64,000 nt of DNA from Endocalyx cinctus. Its lineage: Eukaryota; Ascomycota; Sordariomycetes; Amphisphaeriales; Apiosporaceae. The stretch covers positions 1,390,441 through 1,454,440 of the forward strand of contig BCKC01000001.1 in the NCBI GenBank assembly GCA_001600455.1, read 5' to 3'. The translations under genes and the position numbers were made by a program. Below, one piece after another: positions 1 to 12,500 of this stretch (within the stretch, counting starts at the first letter, position 1; every line of letters begins with the position of its first letter). The notes under the pieces were generated by a model. The model had not been told where the DNA came from, did no database searches, and was given only the letters and a program-made list of their open reading frames with translations.

Positions 1-1747
1 GCCGCGTATATGATTCTATTCGGGTGAACTATTATTATAAGTGAAAGTTAGTACGAGGGAGACGTTCAAAGAAATGTATAGAACAGGCTGCGAAGAAACA
101 GGTGATTCTGTCTGTTGATTATTGTGGCTCAGAGCTTACCTCTCAAATTAGATGTAGTGTCGTCATGGGGTAGCTGTCGGCTTAACCGTAGCTGCTGATG
201 ATTGGTCCTAAAGTCCTGGGGCTGAAGTGTGGGGACCATGTTCGTGCATTTGGGTTTACATATAATTTGGGGTTTCCTTGTCTTATACAAGATCGACGTA
301 AAGTCCAGGGGATTCTTTTCCGGTGGGCAAACTGAATCTAGACCTTGAGAATATCTTTATATTTATGGCATTTTTGAGATGTTATTGGAAAAGTTTTAGA
401 ATCATTCCAATTTGAAAGTGCGGGATGGCAATTGACGGATTCAGAATTAATGGGTGTTTCATAAGGCCATAGGTCATAGGTCATAGGTCATAGGTCTAGA
501 TAGCGTATGATGAATAGGTACTACATAAGGTTAAGCACATATACAGTACTACCGTATACTGGTTTACAGGTACAGTAGGGATATAAGCGGTAAGGATGTC
601 TTGGTAATAACAATAGTGTGAAAGGTCGAGTACAAAATAGGATAGATCAATTGATTGAAATGATACTATACCAAGGTTAGTGTCCGACCGGTAGAATACA
701 AGTATTGGGTTATGTCGACAATCCTCATCACACATTGTTTCTTTTTGGTGTTTTAAATATTACGTCATTGTTGAACAGATGCTCTTATAATATAGTGTAC
801 TCCGTAGTGGACGCTAGTACTACCACTAAATAGTAAATAGTACACTAACTCAAGTACTTAAGTCATGGGATCAACTAACGGCCAGGGCACCTGGGCAACT
901 TAGAGTCAGTTAGAATCCATAGATATCATATAGTGGACCTGGGACTGACTAAAGAACCTCCTGAGGCTCGTTCCTGACTATCCTTTGTGCGAGTACTGAA
1001 GCGTCGAAGAGATAAAGCAGTTTGCAGAGTACTTCATTATTTAGCATGGTAGCTCTTAGTAACTCATCCTGTTAGTCTGTACATGGATATGAAAATAATT
1101 CGGTTTATATTTTAATCCTAAAGTTTTCATAATATAGTCTGTGAAATAACCTTCAATTATTTGTCAATATACCTTATCTCTAATACCTATTTTACGGACA
1201 AAAGCTGATAGTTGAGGTTATCCACTAAAGAGTTTAGTTTAGTCTTAGGTACGGAGGACTTTGCAGTATAATTATAGCACCCAGGCAATCCGGAATACTC
1301 TGTACCCCGTACTCCGTACATGATAGAAATTTGGCATGAACTGACAACACGAGTATTCACTGCTTTGTACCGTGATATGGATACTCATAAGATCCTTTAT
1401 TCTACGGATTGAATGAGCAATACTTTAAATTTGTATTACTATACTTCTTCCCATATAAACTCATAGCAATTATATCCCCAAATTTTACGTGCTTAAGCAA
1501 GTAGGTTAGGTTAGGCCATTAGTAATCTCGTAATATGTACCCTTGCAGATATTGTAGATATGAATTCTATCGTCTTACCTAGCCTCCAGGGCTCACCCAA
1601 ATATACTATTATTAATCTTCTATCGGAGTAAACTGTAGAGAAATTCGTTATATTTTGATATCGAATTTGCTTGTTTCAACTTCTTCCTTTCATCCGTTAT
1701 AAAAACTTTTTATCTAAGACGTTTCCTGATCAAGTTGTCACCCAGCC
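1..1747. other. AT-rich intergenic DNA, no gene seen
   Basis: I see no convincing coding sequence here; reading frames are short and unlike known proteins. It holds four tandem copies of a 7-bp unit (CATAGGT) at 468-495 and two copies of the TACGGAGTA-type motif (798-806, 1310-1318). The last few hundred bases should contain the promoter of the phosphatase gene that follows. Confidence 0.6.
468..495. repeat. short tandem repeat, 4 x 7 bp (CATAGGT)
   Basis: Four perfect head-to-tail copies of CATAGGT are visible directly. The array is too short and regular to be a CRISPR or a telomeric tract; it is a simple minisatellite. Confidence 0.9.
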
Positions 1748-3084
1748 ATGGCGGTTGAGTTTGACGATATTCTGAATTTTCGCGACGTCGGGAAGACCGT
1801 CAACGATTATCTTGGGAGGAGGTATATACTTAAATATTCATTCAAGAACACTAAAAATTAAAGGATTATTATTCATAAAACATGCTTTTTTAGGGTTATA
1901 AGAGAGGGCATATTGTACCGCTCTGCCCACCCAGGTAAGGTGTATATCGAAAGGCTATATTGCACACTACCAGACTAACATTCAAACCAAAAATAAAAGA
2001 TGAGGCATCCGAGCTGGACAAGAAGAAGCTTCGTGACGACCTTGAGATCAAGACCATCGTTGACTTACGCTCAAAGTGAGTGGTCTACTAATTCATCTGA
2101 ATCTCAGAAGAAGGCCTAGTTTAGCAACTGTCCTAGCTGGCTGACCTGCTCATCGAAAATAAAGAACCGAACACCTGAGACGGGCCAAAAAAGAGGGCGA
2201 GAATCTACAGAATGTGCCACCCCCTCACCTGCAATCCAACGAGGCTCTGGCGCGTCCACATCAAGTTCACGGCGTCAGGTATCGCGAGATCCAGATAACG
2301 GGAGGTGGACTCCAGAAATTTATCATTAGCAAATTGTCGTGGTGGAGTTTCTTGTAAGTTGAATATCCTGCGCCCTAGTACCGTATCTCTTTATGCATGT
2401 GAAAGAGATGGGCGGGAAAGGGGTTAATAAACCCCTTCGGAAGAGAGTACATATCACCCCACATACATATATCATCCTGCATACATACATTAACGGGAGA
2501 AATGCTTCATATATATACAGTAAAGTCATATTCCTATACATTATCGGTCTACGCATGCGAGCCGTAGGCTTCATATCGCAGCAAGTCATGCGACCCCTGG
2601 GATTAACAGGCCTAGGCATCGCGACGATGGACTCTGCGGGTTCTGAGATTGCCGAGGTGCGTTAATTCACCTCACCCCCTACTAATTCAACCCTTCATAT
2701 CTCCTAACAATAATATAAAAAAAAAAGTCTCTGCGTACTATAACGCAACCCTCCGGCCCACCCGTCTTAGTCCACTGTACGCACGGCAAGGACCGAACGG
2801 GCATGATAGTGGCGCTCGTGCTGATGGCTCTGGGGGTACCGCCCGATGCCGTCTCGCATGATTACCTGCTCTCGAACGAGGTGCCGGGCAAAGAGCGGAA
2901 TAAGAGGTTGGCTGATCTCGCTTCCGTTGGGCTTCCGTCTGAATGGGCCGAGTGTCCGTCGGACTTCGTTGCGAGGATGCAGGCACACTTGGATGAGAGA
3001 TACGGCGGCGTAAACGGCTATTTAGACCACATAGGGTTCGGAAGTGCTGAGCGGGAGAGGCTTGTTGAAGTATTGGGTTCTTGA
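1748..3084 (+). CDS. tyrosine-phosphatase-family protein (Y_phosphatase3 type)
   Basis: Six-exon model: 1748-1821, 1894-1934, 2000-2075, 2165-2353, 2521-2656, 2728-3084, giving 290 aa; all junctions keep frame. The N-terminus has the FRDVG motif and then LRSKTEH, both typical of the fungal/bacterial protein-tyrosine-phosphatase family PF13350. The catalytic P-loop reads HCTHGKDRTG (about residues 188-197), giving the CX5R signature with Cys189 and Arg195. The family removes phosphate from phosphotyrosine or phosphoinositides; the substrate here cannot be told from sequence. The gene converges on the methyltransferase gene with about 130 bp between stop codons. Family assignment is firm; individual exon edges are predicted by eye, and the exon 5 acceptor (CAG at 2518-2520) was chosen because it preserves the frame. 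Confidence 0.85.
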
Positions 3085-3214
3085 GCAACAAAAAGAAATA
3101 CAGTATATAAACTGATCGATACGATTCTAGATTTATGACTTTACAAAATTTCACACATCTGCATTTTAGAATTAAAGAATATGAATCTGTCTTCGATCGA
3201 TAAGTCTATTGTTT

Positions 3215-4537
3215 CTATTTCTTTCTAAAGCGACCTTGGACCCAGCAACGATACATTTTCAAACGTCTAGCACGGTTGACCAGCATCCTCCTATCCATAT
3301 CCAGCACTTCAATATCGAAGGGCGTAGGATTTGATGTGGATGATGATTCAGTAGTCTCACCTGTCTCTTCCTTTGCCTCGTCGGCAGAGGCGTCGTGCGT
3401 CCCAGACCATATCCGAGCAAGTTCATCTAATTCGAAGAAATAGACTCTAGTGCCGTCTCCTCTAATGTAGAAGTTCTCTTCCAGGTATCGACCTTTCTTG
3501 AATCGAACCTGTGCTAGATCACCTCTGCCGTAATCGCGGAAGCAGACTTCACCGCCTGGCTTGAGTACTCGATGGATATTCTGCACAGCTTGCCTCCACT
3601 GGGTCGGCGCGAGGGCCGAGAAGATGAACACCATCACCACGACGTCTACGCTATTTTCTTCAATATCCGGGGGAAGGACGTCACCGGCGGCATCCCATAC
3701 GTCCGCCTGCATGAACTGAGTATTATACTCTTCGTGACTACGCATAACTTCAACAGCCTTCTTTGAGAAGTCGCAAGCATGCACTTTCAGTTTAGGGTTT
3801 TTGTTATTGGCTAATATGGGGAAGGCAGTGTTGCCGGCACCAGCTCCGACTTCGAGTACTATCTTGGGACCGGCATCTTCTTGGCAGACTTTGTCAAGAA
3901 TGGGGAACTCTTGCTGTAGCCATTTTCGGTTCTTAAAAAAGTTGGAAGTATTATTCTTGTAGAATAGATTCCACCACTTTGCGGGATCCGAATTAAACCT
4001 GTCTATAATAAAGGCCAGTTAGCAAAGAAGATCCAGCAACATTAGCCGATTAAAAAAAGTATTTAAAATGTTAAATGTGTCAGATGGGAGCGAAAGACTA
4101 TTGATGGTAAGTTGTCATCATGAAAATTCAGATGAACTATGCATTTGGGGTATCATCATAACAGTTCGGATATACATTGATATCCATTGGTATAAGATCA
4201 AGTTGGAAAGGACAAGAGACTTACGTTTATCAAAATCGGAGACTGGCGACTCTCGCTGCATAGCAAACTGCTGCTCTGCATACTCTTTATAAACATCGTC
4301 AGTCTCCACATGGTCCCACGCATTGAACTCGAAGATATCGTCGCCTTCTTCGAGGTAGCGGGAGCCGAACTGAAACGGATCGCTCCTCTTCATGTTATAT
4401 TGAGGATCATGATTTCGATGAGGAGGCGGTTGTTCTGCCTCTGGTTTCTCGTCCACTGTTAAAATACTTGTCTCTTTCGCGAGCACATCTTCGGCCGACG
4501 GAACTTTCTCCTCGACTGCTGTCGTGATCGAGTCCAT
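3215..4537 (-). CDS. tRNA N3-methylcytidine methyltransferase (TRM140/METTL2 type)
   Basis: Two exons (4225-4537 and 3215-4002, minus strand), 366 aa. The N-terminal part carries the FGSRYLEEGDDIFEFNAWDH block typical of Trm140/METTL2. After the intron come KWWNLFYKNNTSNFFKNRKW and then the SAM-binding motif I, VLEVGAGAGNT, followed by the acidic HACDFS strand. These are hallmarks of the class I methyltransferases that make m3C at position 32 of tRNA-Thr/Ser anticodon loops. There is no actin-binding extension of the S. cerevisiae Abp140 kind. The 3' exon start at 4002 (TATAG acceptor) was chosen because the nearer ACAG acceptor breaks frame. It is divergently paired with COQ10 across about 620 bp. 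Fungi may carry both Trm140 and Trm141 paralogues, so tRNA specificity is uncertain. Confidence 0.85.
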
Positions 4538-5154
4538 TTTTTTAAGTTCCCCTCTCCTTCGAGGTAAATAATCTTGGGATTACTTTTGGGGAACTAGGCG
4601 ATAATCTCTCTTCATTTAATCTTGTCACAATAGAGACCTAAGAACTATCATTCTTTGGTTCTCGTGTGTCAAGTTCAGAGAGATTCGTGGGAAGAAGGTG
4701 GAGGAAATTGCAGAGAGGAAAAAAAGATTTTCTTCTACTTTGTATAAATTGAGAAGTGGGTCTCTTCGAGAGCCACTAACGAAAAAGATATTGGCTGGTG
4801 GGCTGGTAGGTTAAATGTGGCAGCTGTGGCTGTGTGGCTGACAGTAGCCTAAGCTAAACCCTTTTGAAGCAAGCATACCCAGTATTATGGAGAGCTTTAA
4901 GTTCTTATATTTTCTGAATCTTTGCGACGACAGGTTCTGTATCTTACTTTCAATAGACCAATTGTGCCTATAGACCGGTTTTTAGATTTCATACATATTC
5001 TATAATAATGTTTATATAAATAAAAAATACCTCTTTACACACCTAAGCCTCTACGCTCGCTACTACTCCCACCACTTCTCCGTTAAGATCGTTCTTAACA
5101 GACAGCTCCCACACACCACGCCAACACCGACCTACCCCTCCATCCCACCTTCTA
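4538..5154. promoter_or_regulatory. divergent intergenic region, TRM140-like / COQ10
   Basis: This stretch of about 620 bp separates two genes transcribed away from each other, so it should hold both promoters. I see no gene in it, and only AT-rich and pyrimidine-rich tracts near the COQ10 start. Confidence 0.6.
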
Positions 5155-5919
5155 ATGTCCCGCGCCAGAATCTCCGTACTATCCTCCCCTATCCTCCGCC
5201 ACCCCGCACGGATAAAACCCGCGATCCAAGCGTCGGCCCGACGCCGAGCCCCCTTCTTCTCCCTCCCGGACCTCTCCTCGGCCGGGAAGCCGCAGACGCT
5301 GAAAGCGCACCGGACGCTCCCCTACGACCGCGCGCGCCTGTACGATCTCATAGCCGACATCGACTCGTACAAGAAATTCCTTCCGTACTGCAGCGTCTCG
5401 CGCGTGACGGAGTGGACTTCAGCGTCTTCTTCTCCTTCTTCTTCTTCTTCTACTTCTGGGCGAAGGTGGCCGACCCGAGCGGATTTGACGGCCGGCTGGG
5501 GCGGGTTCGAAGAAACTTATACGAGCCGGGTGTTCTGCTGTCCTCCTTCTACTTCTTCCGCTTCGTTGGCCGAAGGGGAGGATATCGGTATAGTGGAAGC
5601 CATTAGCGGCAAAGCCCTCACCGAGATACCTCCTTCTCTTCTCGAGAAGCATGGGTTAAGGGATCCGGGCCCGTTGCCTGGCGGGAGCGGCGGTGTGTTC
5701 GAGAGTCTCGTCACGCGGTGGACTGTAAGTCGCGCCGCTCAGATGCAGGAGCAGCAGCAGAAGCAGCCTTGGAGTGACGTGACGCTGAGCATCAAATTCT
5801 GCTTCTCGAACCCGCTGTACGGAGCCGTCAGTGCCGCCGTCGCCGATAAGATTGCGCCTATCATGATCGAGGCCTTTGTCGAGAGGGCGAGGCGGGTGTT
5901 GGGCGAGCCTCTAAGATAG
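5155..5919 (+). CDS. COQ10: coenzyme Q-binding protein COQ10, mitochondrial
   Basis: Single exon, 254 aa. The first 40 or so residues are rich in Arg, Ser and Ala and lack acidic residues, as expected of a mitochondrial targeting peptide. The START/polyketide-cyclase fold follows, beginning with LKAHRTLPYDRARLYDLIAD and DIDSYKKFLPYCSVSRV, and ending with the typical helix around IMIEAFVERARRVLG. COQ10 binds coenzyme Q at the inner mitochondrial membrane and is needed for efficient respiration and Q synthesis. A serine-rich low-complexity insertion sits around residues 92-103 and a second loop around 125-170; fungal COQ10 proteins often vary here. The ATG at 5155 is the first in frame and keeps the targeting peptide. 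Confidence 0.9.
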   Translation: MSRARISVLSSPILRHPARIKPAIQASARRRAPFFSLPDLSSAGKPQTLKAHRTLPYDRARLYDLIADIDSYKKFLPYCSVSRVTEWTSASSSPSSSSSTSGRRWPTRADLTAGWGGFEETYTSRVFCCPPSTSSASLAEGEDIGIVEAISGKALTEIPPSLLEKHGLRDPGPLPGGSGGVFESLVTRWTVSRAAQMQEQQQKQPWSDVTLSIKFCFSNPLYGAVSAAVADKIAPIMIEAFVERARRVLGEPLR

Positions 5920-7264
5920 TAGGCGACGAAAAGGAAAGTTTGAATAGACCAGGGAAAACGAGAAAAAAAAGGAATTCTTGATTTTATGACACGAGCGACG
6001 ACGATGACTTGAAAAGATAAGTTTCTCAAGGTCGTCCTGGGCCGGTCTTCCTACATGCGACAGACATGTTCCGCGAAAAGTCCCCTCTCTACAAAAGGTT
6101 GCCTCCTGCCTTACTTTTTAGACGAGATTTATCGTCTCTATTCATGAACGTATACGAAGATGGGATCCTCCATGGCGACGGGCCACTATCATCGCACCTT
6201 CGATGCTCCTTTGTTTTGACGAGCTGACTTAGTCTAGGAAACGAAAGAATTGTAACCATATTGTATACACTAATAGCATGCACGCATTTAGATTTAGACT
6301 TTAGAGGTAACGAAGATATATATCGAAACCTGAGTTTTTTTTGTTTTTTTTTTTAGTCTTCAAAAAGCTTCTTTCGTGGTTTTTAATACTCAAATGCAGA
6401 AAAAAACAACAGCCTGGAAACATAAAAGTCAACTCCCATTACCCACCCACCCCCCTCCTCCCCCTATTATAAACAATCAAAAAAAGAAAATAAAAAACCG
6501 AATCTAGATCTCTGCGTCTCAGCGCCGTCTATTCTCCCTATCTATCGATTGCCTCTTATAAGGCCATCGTATACCCAGGTTTCAAAGAAAATATCCTCCA
6601 TTATTTGTCATTTACGTGCCAAAATGTTCCCCAGTCTTCGCTCGTCTGATTCGTAGGAGAAACTTGTCGTCTCTTCTTTTATCTCATTCATTCGTTTGAA
6701 CTTTAAGACGGGACTGTTGAACAAGTGATAACCCCCAAATTTGGAGACTAATATGATCCAAGTCGTCCGTAATAAGTACGACAAATAGGAAAGAGAAGAA
6801 GACGAATAGAGAGAGAAGAAAAAAAAAGATGTAAAATGTAGAATGCCGTATCAGACGTAGGATATGTGTGCGACGATGTGGTACGTGAGGCACTTAGAAT
6901 CGAAAATCCGGTTGGTTGGAACAATTTTATCGCTGAGCTAGAAAAGCAAGGAGATGAAGAAGAACCCACGCCATATATGCCGCTCCAGGTAGACGATGAT
7001 TGTCATATCGAAGCCAGGGGTATAATGCAGAAACAGTTTGCGAAGAAAATCAAGCCAAATAAAACGTAAACCATAATTTTTGAAGAGGAAGGACCGCCGG
7101 TTACAAAGCGATATCGAAACCAATCGAGCACGCCGGAGCCGTGTTAAAACTAGCTTTTATATATCACGTTTGACGATTGAGAACTACTATCTCCGCCCTC
7201 TATAACATGTTGTTAGCGTTGAATCCTTCCATGACACATACGAATGGAAAAAGGCATGCTTCAC
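5920..7264. other. convergent intergenic region, no supported gene
   Basis: The 3' ends of COQ10 and the ubiquitin-like-domain gene face each other here. The DNA is AT-rich with poly-T/poly-A runs near 6330-6350 and 6480-6495 and a C-rich patch near 6445. A 67-codon frame at 6866-7069 resembles nothing I know and is not called. Confidence 0.55.
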
Positions 7265-9536
7265 TTACTTCTTTACGTTCTTCTTCGGCTGGCCTCCCAT
7301 CATCCACCCAAGCATGCCACTTCCTCCGGAATTCTTACTCGATTTCTTCGGTTTGCCCCCATTTACTATAGAGACACCAGCTGGCGGGCCGGGAGGACGA
7401 TCGCCCGGTCGACCCATGAAGACGGCGTGCCCTCTTCCGGGAACTGGGGGAGGACCGGGAATACCGGCTCCTCCCCGATGAGCACCCGGTGGAAACGGCC
7501 CTCCCCGACCAGGCATACCCATTCCACGCCCAAGCCCAGGAGGTTGCATACGCTCCATTGGCCACATTTGCATGACCACTTGCCAATCCGGTTCTACCAC
7601 TCTATTCCATATCTGGGGAAGAATGATCTCACCATTTGGACCGATAAGGTCGTAGTGACCGGCTTGAACGTGCGGGCCGATACCGTCCACGTGTAGGAAA
7701 GCTTGCTTGATAAGTTCTTCCATACCCTACACCGTACAAGTCAGCTGGATGCTCATAAAAATAGGGACAAGAGAATACATACCTGCCATGTTTGACATAT
7801 ATGGTAAGGGAAGCTAAATTTCCTTCCAACAGCGTCCTTAAATCGAATAGGAGCCTTATCCTTTCCGAGTGATTTCATATGTGCCTCTTCGGCCTTCACT
7901 TTGGCTTCTTCGATAGCCTTTTTCTTGAAAAGCTCATCCTCCTTTTTCTTGGCTTCCTCCGCTGCTTTTGCTTCTTCGGCAGCTTTCTTCTCGTCTTCAA
8001 TCTTCTTCCGCGCCTCCAGTTCGGCTTTGAGCTTGGCCTCCTCCTCTAAAAATTTTCGCCATTCTGCTTCCTCCGCGGCCTTCTTGGCGGCGGCGGCCTC
8101 GGCATCCGCCTTGGCCTTGAGAGCGGCTTCTAGTTTCGCCTTGGCTGCCGCCTCAGCGGCGGCAGCAGCTTCCGCCGCTTGCTTTTCAGCTTCCGCTTTA
8201 GCCTTCAAAGCCGCTTCTATTTTTCTTTGGGCGGCGGCTTCGGCGAGGGCTGCTGCCTCCGCCGCCTTCTTCTGCCTCTCCTCCTCAGCTTTACGCTCCC
8301 TTTCGATCTTATCGCGGGCATCTTTTTCTGCTCGCGCGAACGCTTCGGCGGCCCTCTTCGCGGCTTCCTCCTCAGCTTTACGCTCCCTTTCGATTTTTAA
8401 TCGAGCTTCATGTTCTGCCCGCGCAATCGCCTCCTTTTCTCTTTCCTTGCGCTCCTCTTCGGCTTTCCTCTGAGCCTCTATGGCTTCGCGAGCCGCCCTG
8501 TCGGCTTCTTTCTTGGCGGCTTCAATTTCTGCCTTTAATTTTTCTTCCGCCAGTTTCCTTTCCTGGGCTCTGACCTCTTCGTCCCTCTTTATTTGCTCCA
8601 TCTGGCGCTGAAAGGCGAGGTTTGCTTCTTCCCTGATTCGAGCCTCAAGCTCCTTCTGTGCAGCAGCGGCGTCCCTCCTTTTCTGCTCAGCTTCTATTTC
8701 GGCGAGCCTTTTCTTCATCGCCTCCTTCTCGGGATCATCTTTCACAGGCTCCGGGGCCGGAGTACGTGGCCGGTTGCCGACCTCCGTCGGAGGAGGTGGA
8801 GGTGACGAGTATTGAAATTGCTGCAATTGATGCGGTACTGGATACGGACCATTGAAGTAATTGGGTTGGCCATACGGCATCATTCCATTCTGCTCCCAAG
8901 GTCTGGGTTCGGCACCATTGAAGTAGGCGCCACCGTTTTGCTGGGGCGCGAACGGATTCGGTTGATGTTGGTGTTGGTGCTGGGGTTGGTAGCCATGTGG
9001 CGGACCATACGGTACTACTTGACCATTTTGGTACGGTGCCCCATACCCACCGACATTACTTTGAGGATAGCCACCTTGTTGGCCACGGCCGCCATATCCC
9101 CCAAGACCCGGAGGACCATATGGGTTGCGGCCGAAAGGACCGTAATCGTAGGAATCCAGACTGCCAGATTGAGTTGACGTGTGGTAGTCGTAAGAAGCTT
9201 CCGGCCTATAAGGGACCCTGTGCCGTCTCGACGGACCTGCCTGGCCACGACTCTGTGAACGCGCGTGTCTCGGAGGGCTCGAAGCCGAGTCAGATGGTAT
9301 TATATCGTCCTCGTCTTCCTCTTCTTCGTCGGAATATGACGAATAATCGTCGTCGTCGTCGTCGTCTAGTGACTCCCCACTGGTGCCTGGTCCGGTTGAG
9401 TAGCCAACAGGGTCAGATCCACCGTGATGGCTATGTTGGGTATGATGGACGCGAATGCGAGTATTGCGTTCACTGGAGACGGGTTAACAATACAGACGAT
9501 GCAAAAATGATTAGAGTTAGTATATACTTACGACAT
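7265..9536 (-). CDS. coiled-coil protein with ubiquitin-like domain (ULD_2 type)
   Basis: Three-exon model on the minus strand: 9532-9536 (only ATGTC), 7783-9472, 7265-7726; 718 aa. The first 240 residues are low complexity: an acidic stretch with a poly-Asp run (about residues 40-65), then a Gly/Tyr/Pro/Gln/His-rich segment. Residues about 247-540 form a very long Ala/Lys/Glu/Arg-rich coiled coil with repeated AEEE/AKAEAE heptad-like units. Next comes a conserved domain starting APIRFKDAVGRKFSFPYHIC and running through GHYDLIGPNGEIILPQIW, which I recognise as the fungal ubiquitin-like domain PF22893. The tail is Gly/Pro-rich and basic. Function is not established; a scaffold role is only a guess. 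The 5-nt first exon is predicted from a perfect GTAAG donor and the in-frame M-S-E start it gives. Confidence 0.75.
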
Positions 9537-12500
9537 TGGCAGTAGAGTATTACCAACTGCCCTCTACCCGCGACGTTCTACCTCAAGAAAGCCGGAGCAA
9601 AGGGATTTTCAGTAATAAAAGTAAATAAAATAGTATGAAAATTTCAATAATCGAGCACCGAATTCCTAATTGACACAGAACGATGGACGTTCAAGCCTAG
9701 ATTGTATATTCGAAGAGTCGACAACTCAACGCAGCCACAACTCCAAAAGAGATGTCGCGAACAGATCCAAAATATAGCAATGCAAAATTCAACGTTTTCG
9801 ACAAGATGACGCAGCTAAATAAATCCCAGTGAAAAGGAAATAAAAGATCACGGGGATATTATAATAGCGTCGGATTTTCGAAAGAACAAGAGACGGTGTA
9901 ATTGTTGGCGTGAGTAGCGTGAAAAATGACCTGGCTCCAGAAAGTGGGAATGTCGGTAGGGTTGGTTCTCTTTTTGTATTGGTAATTCAGCTCAGTTTCG
10001 GTGATAAGTGAAAATAATTATCTGGGATGACCTGGTTTTGGGAGAAGCTGAGAGCGTAGTTGGGCGCAAAGAATCGTTGGATTGGGTTGTTAATAATAAG
10101 AATAATAAGTCTCACGGTGTAAGTAGAAATACGGAGTGGCGCAGGAGAGAATGAAGCGGGGGAATTTTCGATAGAAAATAAAAGTGGTAAAAATAATTAA
10201 AATACTATATCTCTCTGCCTCTCTCTCTTTTTTCTTCTTGAATCCGTGACGAAGAAATATGTGATAATTGTACGATGTATACTTTTTTATGTATATACAA
10301 TAATTAGTCACAAATAACTAAGATTCAGTGTGAGAGAAAATCGAGAAAGATTGAATAATATTTTGAAGGGGGAAACGGTACGGGGGCTATACGGGGGGGA
10401 AATATATCAATGTCTCCTCTTGTTGTGTATCATGTATCAGCAGTTATCAGAAACAGAGAGAGATCGGTAGGTATTTAATAGGAAGGATATAGTAATAATA
10501 TTGGCCAAAGCCACCAGAGATACATCGTCAGCGAGGGGTTATTGGTTATAACCCATGACATGGTATTATTATATGCAACTAATCATAACAACGGAGGAGA
10601 AAGGGAAAAACAAAAAGAGAAAGAAAATAAACAAGTGGGTCCATAGGGAAAAAAAACAGTAGCCAGACATTAGCAGGTACAGACTTTGTCGGTAGTGGAC
10701 GGGCCTGACCGGGGGAGGGTAATGGTAATGGGTAGAAGTTAGACGACAGGGTATCATCGAAGAGGCAGAGAGGATCGGAGGGGGAGGGGCTGAGAATACC
10801 TACTAAGGTAAGTTCTAAACAGTCAATACTTTTTTTCTCTCGACTTCTATCGTTATCCTCTCTTCTTCATTTTTACCCGTTTGCTCATTTTCATTTATCC
10901 ACCTTCACACTATTACACTCTTACATATGGGCACTACAACATATACATAACCATACTGATACTGACACTGATACACTCCGATGAGTTAGAGGGGAAAAAA
11001 TCTTTGTATCTCTGTTTATGCCAACATTCTCTCGTCTTCTCATACGTAAAGCAACTCTAGACTTGAAACGAAAGTACTAGCTGCAGGTAAAAGAGAGAAA
11101 AAAAGAAATTGCAGTAGTGGGGAAAAAAAAAAAAAAAGACTGATTAGGCCCCCGTTCGTATAACTAATACCAAGACGGGCTTAAAATAAGCAAATAAACG
11201 GTCTAGACGGTGAAAGGATAGATATAATGCGGTAGGTAAATCAGGTCGATAAATCTAGATGGGCGTATGCAGATAGAGCTCCACGGATTGTCATGATTTT
11301 CAGGTCTTATGTTTATGTATGTATAAAATTGCATATATGCATGTACATATAAATAACGAGAATAGGAAATAATTGACATACCCTTTCGAGAAGTCTTGCG
11401 GTCTGTACGGAGTACTCCGTACTGTACTGTCCTCTCTAGAGTCTAGCTGTCTAGCCGTCTAGGTACTCTGTATTGGTCTGCCGACCAGTAACGTCTTCGC
11501 TATTAAAGCCTACCGTACGCCGCTAATAATAAAAATTAAATCCCTATCGTTCCGGACTAGCTCTTTTGGTTCAACTTTTAGACAATAAATATGTACTTAA
11601 AGTACTTAAGTAGCTTTGGGCTTGAATTAAAGGAAATACGGAGTACATAAATCAATTCTGTCTCGTCTCGTTGTCTTGTACCGAAGTATAAAGCAGACAA
11701 CGAAGTAGATCAAACTTGAAAAATAGAATTCCAAAACTTGGCAAATGACCTTGTGGATATATAAGAAGACAAAAATAAAATAAAATAAATTCTTCAGGTA
11801 CCTAAAATTTCATGGTAACTTGAGACGTGGACACTTTATCGGAAACATGGTGAGAGAGAGAGCCTCAACTGGAACCATCGTTCAGAACTTGCGCGTCTTG
11901 ATCGTTCTTGATCTATTGCAGGTTATCGCCAGTGTAGCAGCGGCCGGACGGTGTACTTAGGTAGGCTGAGTAGCAAGGAATCCTGTATGATAGCACCACA
12001 CCGCTGCACTCCCTTGGAGGGGCTTTTTTTTTACGGTACTGATGCGAGCCTAAAAAAGCCCATCATGCATCTGCTTGCCGCAAATATCTGCGCCAACAGC
12101 CAATGGTCTGGAGGGGGTATTGAGGTGTAACCGAGCCTACTTACACCGAAAGACAGCAAATTCCTTATCCTTGCAACCACTGGATCTGTGAGACTTCTGG
12201 CTGTCATGTACCTGTCTAGTATAGTCAGATAAACTTCATAAGAGTACTCCGTAGAAGCATTGGAAATACTGCTACTCAATCAGAGTAATAACCCGTTTTT
12301 TTCTTTCTTTCATATTGTTATCTTCCCCCGCCTTTCACAGTTTCTCGACTTTCTGAAGAGGCTGGTTCCATTGAGTAGTTCCCGAGGTCATTTATTGACC
12401 ACACGTGATTCAATTAAGTAGATTCCCGACCAAGGTTATATCCGTTAGTGAAGAGATGAGATAGCCGAAACGCTTAATCTTAGTATGACAGGTCGAGTCA

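Noticed and set aside
468..495. Tandem 7-bp repeat considered as CRISPR or telomere-like
   Set aside because: No spacers, wrong unit length, and a eukaryotic nuclear context.
6866..7069. 67-codon plus-strand frame with protein-like composition
   Set aside because: No recognisable family, lies between two convergent 3' ends, overlaps an equally open antisense frame.
7901..8473. 190-codon plus-strand frame rich in Ala/Ser
   Set aside because: Mirror of the Ala/Lys/Glu coiled-coil codons of the minus-strand gene.
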